DNA of 64,000 nt, taken from NCBI GenBank assembly GCA_035610365.1, contig CM069439.1, forward strand, positions 20,969,533 through 21,033,532. Reading direction: 5' to 3'. A program made the position numbers and the translations under genes. Below are positions 57,400-64,000 of the stretch, in pieces (within the stretch, counting starts at the first letter, position 1; every line of letters starts with the position of its first letter). The stretch comes from Aquatica leii. Its lineage: Eukaryota; Arthropoda; Insecta; Coleoptera; Lampyridae. Under the pieces are notes generated by a model. That model did not search any database, was not told the DNA's origin, and saw nothing but the letters and a program-made list of their open reading frames with translations.

Positions 57400-58700
57400 G
57401 AACAACTACGAGTAGTTGAAGATGATAAACAATGTCAGAGCGGGAATAATAATCGAGGCCTCGCACTGACTGCTTTTGAATTTAGATCAAGTTCAATATT
57501 TAAATAAGTGCAAAGACAATGACTGAAAATTTAATTGTTTTAATTTTCATCGCAAATAGATTAATTATAGATTTCTTAGAACTACTGCATGGAAACACTC
57601 GTGCTAGTTGCAAGATAATGTAATTAGTATTAAAAAGATTTCATTGTATGTGGAGAACAGTTCTGATGCTTCGAATATCAGAGTTCATCTGTATATTTTG
57701 TACTACGTTCCAGTTATAGACTAAATTTAATTGGTAATTATGTATTAAACCTTGTTGAGAAGCCTTGCATTTTTTTTGTTTTATATTGGTCATCAACAAC
57801 CAGCAGATTTTATTAAATTTATTTGAACAAAGGATTATTTTATTGACAATTCTAAATGTAAATTTTTTTGTGATGGGGTGAAGAGTACAGTTATTGGCCA
57901 CATAGGGGTTACTCTATAGTTATATTAACTATATAAGTACTATAACAAAAATTGTTTATGCATTCGAATAACAAGCAGTGCATTGCTTTATAATGTGTTC
58001 ATTACATTTTTGCGGTTACGACGTAGGTACTATTTTGGTTTTACGATCAATTTTTGAAGGACACACAGCATGTTTTTCTCTTGATAGTTTCGTTTGTTTG
58101 AACTGTAGGTGGATTAAATATATCAATAATTTCATGCATACATTCCACAATGCTACGTCGTATGTTAGGAGTAGTCTATCTTTTTTATTATCAGTTGTTT
58201 TGTTTTGCGTTTGTGAGTGACACCAGCGTTATAGTTTCTTTGGTAATAACAATAAATGCATTTAGTGCTGCATCAATTATATAGAAAAAAACGTCACATG
58301 CTATCACCTAGTACATGTGTATGTAGATACCATTTGATTCATAACGACGACTCCGTCTGTTGTTTGATTATATAGTATGTAATGATTTTTGGATTTCCTT
58401 AGTGTCTTCATTGACAAGTGTGTTATGTTGCATAGTGTTTAGCCCAATTATGCATTTGTTTTTCAGGTGCTTTGTTGGCATAGCAGCGTACCAACGAGAT
58501 TAATTTTTTTTCTAAAAGTTACTATGCCAAAAAAACACTTGTAAAGAAAAATGTCAGAGTCAAACCAAAATTATGAACACTACGCACTAAAGCTTAAGCA
58601 AATATCAAATTGTTATGTGTAGGTTCTCCATCTAACAAACCTAAACTAAAACAAGAGCAAAAATTTCAAATCACATTTTGCCGTCTTATTTGACATATAC
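57400..58700. other. intergenic, nothing recognised
   Basis: Short ORFs here (57901-57641 minus, 57978-58220 plus) have no family motif. Confidence 0.5.
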
Positions 58701-58719
58701 TCAACGAATCGGTATCTGA

Positions 58720-59224
58720 AAAAGTAGAACTTGGCTTTTGCCATATTGTCGTTCGTGAACCTAATCAAACTGACGTTTCGCAAGACATTGCAACTTGAAT
58801 TTTTTGAAGTGGTGAATGTCACTGTTTGTGTTCATTCGAAGAAGATTGAGGGTGCACTACTGGTAGTGGTATGTTTTTCTATTTCTAAAGCTTTGCGGAT
58901 TGGTCTGTAAAAGTAGAAAGGAGTTCTTGGTTTCACACTGCCACTGCTGATTTTGTAACTCTGTGATGTTTGCAGTCAGCCATATTTACTTTACTATAAT
59001 TTCAGTAAAGCGCCCCGTCTGTCCTATATAACTAGATTCACAAGAACAAGGAATTTTGTAAATCCTGGTATGCTTTGAACCTTCTTGTTTGTCTTTAGTA
59101 GGTCTAAACTAATTGTTCAGGATATCCTTAGTCGTGAAGACAGTTTTGATATTGAAACGTTCGAGAAGTTATTCTCAACTTCGAGAGCCTTCGCGAAGTT
59201 TTTCAGAACGTATACCGAAAGATA
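58720..59224 (-). pseudogene. Penelope-like element RT C-terminus and GIY-YIG start
   Basis: On the minus strand from about 59217: SEKLRE, then LLERFNIKTVFTTKDIL and FRPTKDKQ, then RIYKIPCSCESSYIGQTGR (GIY-YIG motif with Arg for the first Gly), and after a frameshift a KSAVAV-like block near 58940. This is the linker and endonuclease of a Penelope element of a different family from 8170-8535. About 21 bases appear inserted between SEKLRE and LLERF. The 5' side stops where the LTR candidate begins. Confidence 0.7.
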
Positions 59225-59929
59225 TGCAACATTCGAGAACGATTACCAAAAGGTATAAATGCGGCACAAACAAATCAGAGGTCAGTTATTTGCAGTAATT
59301 CGAAGACGGCAGTGTTAAGAAGATTACTCAAGTTTAAATAAATGATTAACGCGTGTGTGATAAATAACCTGGTACATGACTTTAACGTAAACAATAAGTG
59401 TTAAACAAGTGTGTGAAGTTATTCGCAGACTTTATGTTAGACGTCTTTCAAGATCTCGTGAACTGTGGCGCTGTAGTCTGTATATGTCAAAATATTGTTA
59501 TTATCCGTCTTACAAACATTCACCGGTACATTTTTTCTAACTTATTTTTGCTTTTATCGTTGTATTTGTTGTTAATAAGTCTTTAGGCATTATTATAAAT
59601 AAATTAATTTTTACTTAATAAATATGTATCCCATTATAATCAAATTTTATTAACGTGAGTGCCTTTTAAATAGACTAACGTTTTTGGAATTCAGATAGGT
59701 ACTTGTCAAATTTTTGACTTTTAGTATATTAATTTCAATTTTCGACTCAAGGTCACAGTTCACGACATAATGAAATGCCTCTATCTTCGTGTCAGTGATA
59801 GCGCTATATATAAACTAGTGTAAGTGTTTTAATTAAATACCCTTAGATTTAATTAATTCGATTAGTTATAAACGTGTACATATTTGTAGTATAAATAAAT
59901 AAATTAGTAGTTTAATAAGAACCGTTACA
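59225..59929 (+). repeat. candidate 5' LTR of the Ty3-type retrotransposon
   Basis: The right edge is firm: ...accgttaca, then one base, then the primer binding site. The left edge at TGCAAC (59225) is chosen because it mirrors the GTTACA end (5 of 6) and coincides with the point where Penelope coding sequence stops. The span holds tataaat (59254) with tcagtt 30 bp downstream, a second TATA-like tatataaac near 59804, and AATAAA near 59893. The 3' LTR lies outside the window, so the left edge is unproved. Confidence 0.45.
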
Positions 59930-59930
59930 T

Positions 59931-59948
59931 TGGTGACAGGTGCGTGGT
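59931..59948 (+). other. primer binding site of the LTR retrotransposon
   Basis: TGGTGACAGGTGCGTGGT follows the LTR end by one base. It begins with the TGG complementary to a tRNA CCA tail, and the downstream tttcgaatc resembles a reversed T-arm. The tRNA species was not identified. Confidence 0.6.
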
Positions 59949-60184
59949 TTCGAATCGAATAAATAAACAATTGTTTAGCTCGCAATTTTAGTGTAAATAT
60001 CATTAAGTAATTTAATATCGCACACTTAATAAAAACATTGATTGAGTAAATAACTGTTTAGTTCGCGATACGCGTGTTTATTTATAAAGTGTAATCAGTT
60101 TCAGTTCGTTAAAGTAGTGTATTTAAACTTTTTATTCCTGTTATATATAAATTTATGCCGGTGACGTGTTTGCAAGCAGTTAAA

Positions 60185-61330
60185 ATGGATTCAAAAATAT
60201 TTAAAATTCTCGAATCGATGAATACAAATATGGAAGAAAATAATAAAAAAATATGCGAAAATTCTTAGAAAATTGAAGAAAATTCTATAAAAATGGAAGA
60301 AAAGTTTCACGGATATTCGCAAAAAATGAAAGAAAAGTTTTACGAACATTCGCAGGAAATGAAAGAAAATTCTAAATAAATAGAAAAATTGTTGGAAAAT
60401 TCTAGAAGTTTAAAAGAAGAAATACGAACGAGCATAGAAAATTAAATTAAAATTGTTCAAGAGGAAACCCAAGCAGATACGTTAAATTTAAAAGAAGAAA
60501 TTTACGAATCTGTGAATGAGAAAATAGAAGCAATAGAGGACAAATTAGAAGACAGAATAAAACTGCTTGAAGAAAAAATAAATCAAATGAATTATCACGG
60601 CGAAGGAAGCGTCACGAGTGGAGACTTAATAATGCACCATCGGGAAGAAGCCACTCACAAGTTTAAAGTTGTACCATCAAATTTTGATAGTAAAGTTCCA
60701 TGGTCAACCTATTACAAGCAGTTTGAAGCCGCAGCTACAGTCAATGGTTGGAGCAACAAACAGAAAGCGACGTCCTTAATTGTGTCCTTACGTGGAGAAG
60801 CTCTTGGAACCTTGCAAACTGTTTCTGACCACTTACAAGAAAATTACGAACTTTTAATTTCACCTTTAGAAATGAGATATGAAGATGCTCATCTTAAACA
60901 AGTGTATCAAGCTCAAATTAAAAGTTGAGTTCAGAATGCTACCGAAAGTCTTCAAGAGTTTAAGGCTGACATCGCCAGATTAACACAGTTAGCTATTCAA
61001 TCTTTTGTAGGCGGCCTCCGAGACAACGAAACGCAGCAAACTCTCCGGTTAACTCGACCAAAGATATTGGACGATGCTTTGGTGCATGCTTTGGAGTTTG
61101 AAGCAGCAAAACAAAAATCGTAACGAGACGGTCATAACCTTTGCTGTGCTGCACAAGTACCCGCGCAGACAATGGAAAACATCGGGGAGATAGCGCGACG
61201 AATACTTCGGGAAAGAGGAGTGACGGCTTGAACTGCGGTAAAATAGGTTATATACGACGGCATCGTACTAAACCTAAAAAGAGAACAAAAAGAACGCTAG
61301 AAAAATTGGAACAAGGTGACAACAAAGGGA
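60185..61330 (+). pseudogene. Ty3-type retrotransposon gag, decayed
   Basis: It begins at ATG 60185 (MDSKIFKILE). The N-terminal third is a long coiled coil built from repeated KxEEKF/ENS units, with stops at 60266-60268 and 60377-60379 among others. The capsid-like part (about 60512-60928) has FKVVPSNFDSKVPW, YYKQFEAAATVNGW and LVSLRGEALGTLQ and ends at TGA 60926-60928; after it come SLQEFKADIARLTQLA and a DNETQQTLRL block. The nucleocapsid end keeps LNCGKIGY near 61230, a zinc knuckle whose His and last Cys are lost. It would have formed the particle in the cytoplasm. Confidence 0.75.
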
Positions 61331-61383
61331 CAAAAGGTAATCTCGTCTAGTCAGGCTCCGGAGATTACAATTCAAGTGGCATC

Positions 61384-64000
61384 GTGGCATCGCCGATGGA
61401 GCAAATGCATAGCATTTATCTCGATGGTAAGATCAATGGAAGAAGTGTTCAGTTACTGATTGACACGGGAGCGACGAAGACCATTATTCGTCCTGACATG
61501 TTGGAAAACGAGAAGACATCACCAGTAACAGTGCGACTTCGAACGGCGAAGGGCGAAGAAATACCTACTCTCGGACAAGTCAAAGTAACCATTGGTTTGG
61601 GAAATGGAGTACTTGACCATCAAGTACTGGTAACCGACATCGCGGAAGAAGTTATCCTGGAAATGGACGTAATAAAAAAGTATAGGTTCCATTTGGATAT
61701 GAAAAACGATTTCCTGAAGATCGACAATGAAGAAATTCCCTTTCACTTGTCGGAGAAGGCAGCCGTGCGAATCTTATTGAGTGAAGACGTGATTCTGCCT
61801 GCGAAGACTGAAAGTGTGGTGATGGCACGCCTGGATGGAAATCTCCGGGAAGGCCACATTCACGCGATTGAGCCAATGAAGAGCGGTTTACTTAAAAAGG
61901 GACTACTCATTGGCAGAACTTTAGTTCGAGTTAAAAACACGATGTCAGTAAGGATCTTAAATATCAACTCAGATCCAGTAACGTTGAAAAAGAAAACCGT
62001 GGTAGGCCAATGCACGCCAGTATCTCAAATTGTGAGATGCGTGAAATCGAACGAAGAAAAGTCGCCGAAGAAGTGCCCACAACATCTATTGGACATTCTT
62101 ACCTCCAAGTGCCAAAACTTCAGCCAAGACCAGCTGGCTAAAGTTAAAGTGCTGATCCAAGATTATCAAGATGTGTTCGCGACGGAGAGTGGTTCCAAAA
62201 GAAGAACTAACGTGGTGAAACATAAAATTAATACCGTAGACGCTTGACCGATACAACAACATCCACGCAGACTTCCTTTGACGAAAAGAGAAGAAGCCGA
62301 ACAAATAATTACGGATATGAAGCAAGAGGGCGTGATTGAAGCTACAAGTAGCCCATGGGCATTTCTAGTAGTACTCGTAAAGAAGAAAGATGGATCAACG
62401 AGGGTATGCGTAGATCACAGACAGCAAAATGACGTGACCAAAAAGGACAGCTATCCTTTACCTAGAATTGACGATACGTTAGACATCCTGTCAGGATCCC
62501 AGTGGTTTTCCACGTTAGATTTAAAGAGTGGTTACTAGTAGGTAGAATTTGAACCCAAGGATCATGAAAAAACAGCTTTTACGATTGGAACTGGTTTGTG
62601 GCAGTTTATTGTGATGCCCTTTGGCTTGTGCAACGCTCCTGCAACGTTCAAGCGTTTGATGGAGAACATCTTGAGCGGATTGTCTTGGAAGACGTGCTTG
62701 GTTTATCCAGACGACGTGATCGTGGTTGGAAGGTCGTTTGAAGAACACTTAAACAACTTACAAAAAGTGTGCCAGCGATTATGTGGGGCAAACCTCAAAC
62801 TGAGAGAAGTGAGTGAGAAGTGCAATACCTTGGCCACGACGTGTCTAGAGATGGAGAAAAGGCTGACCCAGACAAAATCTGAGCAGTGCAAGCATGGCCA
62901 AGACCAATCGACATACATCAGGTCCGAAGTTTCCTTTGGTTGTGCACCTATTATAGACGATTTGTACCCGGATTTGCCAATATTGCCAAACCTTTGACGA
63001 AATTTACGGAAGAAAGAGCAGAATTTAGATGGAAAGAAGACTGCGAAAATTCTTTCCAACAACTAAAACAGACCCTAGTCACTTCGCCGATTTTGAGTTA
63101 TCCAAGAAATGATGGAAAATTTGTTTTGGATACTGACACAAGCAATCTGGCCATAGGCGCGGTTCTTTCGCAAGTTCAAGATGGACAAGAAAAAGTTATT
63201 GCGTATTTTAGCAGTCGTCAAGTCAATCGAACATTTCTACAAAGATTTGTATAAACAAAACCTTTTACTGAGAAGAGACCACGCCGCTTTAAAATGGCTA
63301 CTGCAGTTCCGTAACCCGGAAGGACAAGTGGCAAGATGGATCGAGAGACTGCAAGAATATAACTATGACACAGAACACCGTGCCGGAAGCAATTATCGGA
63401 ACGCTGATGCCTTGTCCAGAAGACCATGTCTAGCGGACTGCAGCCATTGTTCGCGACTTGAAGAAAAAGTCGAATGCCTCCGGAGAACTGCTATGGTGGA
63501 TGATGAGTGGGAACCTGAGCAGTTACGTCGCGAACAAGAAAACGATCCTAAAATAAAACTACTCATGGACTGGAAAGAAAACGGCCGACGACCAAGCTGG
63601 GAAGAAGTGAGTGCTTTGGAGAGAAACATCAAGGCGTACTGAACGCACTGGGACTCTTTGATAGTAGAAGATGGTCTTTTTAAGCGATCCCTAGAAAGTG
63701 TCGAGGGCACCGGAAACAGACTACAGTTTTTGTAGTGCCAAAGAGCCGGGTGTCAGAAGTGTTGAAGCATCTGCACGATGGGACATCAGGAGGACACTTT
63801 GGCATTAATAAGACATTGGGTAAAGTGCGAGAACGATTCTACTGGATGAACTGCAAAGAGGACGTTATGAAATGGTGCCGTAAGTGCACGGTCTGCGCAT
63901 CAGGAAATGGCCCAGCGAGAAAGCGCAAAGCACCCATGAAGCAATACAACGCAGAAAGCCCTTTGGAAAGAGTAGCGATTGATATCGCAGGGCCGTTCCG
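61384..64000 (+). pseudogene. Ty3-type retrotransposon pol (PR-RT-RH-IN), cut by the window end
   Basis: Protease: LLIDTGATKTIIRP (about 61453-61494). RT from 62278: SSPWAFLVVLVKKKDGSTR, STLDLKSGY, MPFGLCNAPATF and VYPDDVIV (the usual YLDD is YPDD). RNase H: FVLDTDTSN (63120-63146) and the HRAGSNYRNADALSR region (63379-63420). Integrase zinc finger: HLHDGTSGGHFG and CRKCTVC (63769-63898), then AIDIAGPF with the first catalytic Asp at the window edge. Lesions: TGA 62245-62247, a double TAG at 62536-62541, frameshifts near 62806, 63220 and 63725, and TGA 63640-63642. Domain order PR-RT-RH-IN places it in Ty3/gypsy. No env region is in view. Confidence 0.85.

Noticed and set aside
59160..59240. 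Heat-shock-element-like array (TTCnnGAA units at 5-bp phase) followed by TATA and an initiator
   Set aside because: Most TTC/GAA units fall where the minus strand encodes a Penelope block (SEKLRE, LLERFNIKTVF), so coding composition explains them. The TATA and initiator lie in the candidate LTR.
62703..63062. Minus-strand ORF of 119 codons and others opposite pol
   Set aside because: They are antisense to Ty3 RT and RNase H.
1..64000. CRISPR arrays, rRNA, tRNA, bacterial-type genes
   Set aside because: None seen by eye; repeat structure and introns are eukaryotic.

Overview
This is an AT-rich eukaryotic window, almost certainly from an arthropod and most likely an insect. The evidence is one intron-containing host gene of the Spot14/MID1IP1 family and a dense layer of insect-type transposable elements. 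I cannot name the species. I see no rRNA, tRNA, CRISPR or bacterial-type operon.

Layout. 0-5.3 kb holds a decayed BED/hAT element (hAT-A) with a mariner nested in it (TA target duplication, both ends visible) and, abutting it, an element with inverted repeats of about 270 bp and a DUF4817-type transposase remnant. 7.1-8.9 kb holds a hammerhead-ribozyme-like motif, a LINE reverse transcriptase fragment and a Penelope GIY-YIG fragment flanked by 100-bp inverted repeats. 9.8-13 kb is a nest: a second BED/hAT (hAT-B, carrying a pogo/Tigger-like MITE) sits inside a ZMYM/DUF4371-type hAT (hAT-C). A second hAT-C copy lies at 20-22.4 kb and a second hAT-B copy at 28.4-30.3 kb. 16.2-18.8 kb is a complete 2.58-kb element of a family I cannot place: CACTG ends, TTA duplication, 120-130 bp inverted repeats, and one long cysteine-rich gene with few lesions. 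24-36 kb holds MITEs, two piggyBac pieces and hAT fragments. 36.4-39.4 kb holds a piggyBac-like N-terminus, a decayed gene of another widespread unnamed arthropod family, and a transposase HTH. 40.78-43.22 kb is a nearly intact piggyBac with both TTAA ends and an intron. 43.3-44.3 kb is a Penelope RT fragment. 49.2-54.6 kb carries two LINE copies, the second split by a 1.93-kb GGTTAA-rich hAT-like insertion with a target duplication.

The host gene (55.85-57.16 kb, two coding exons) has a TATA box, a perfect CRE in intron 1 and a poly(A) signal. At 58.7-59.2 kb is a second Penelope GIY-YIG fragment, which a Ty3-type LTR retrotransposon seems to interrupt. Its LTR, primer binding site, gag, protease, RT, RNase H and the start of integrase run to the window edge. 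Every transposon gene seen carries stops or frameshifts, so autonomous activity of these copies is unlikely.
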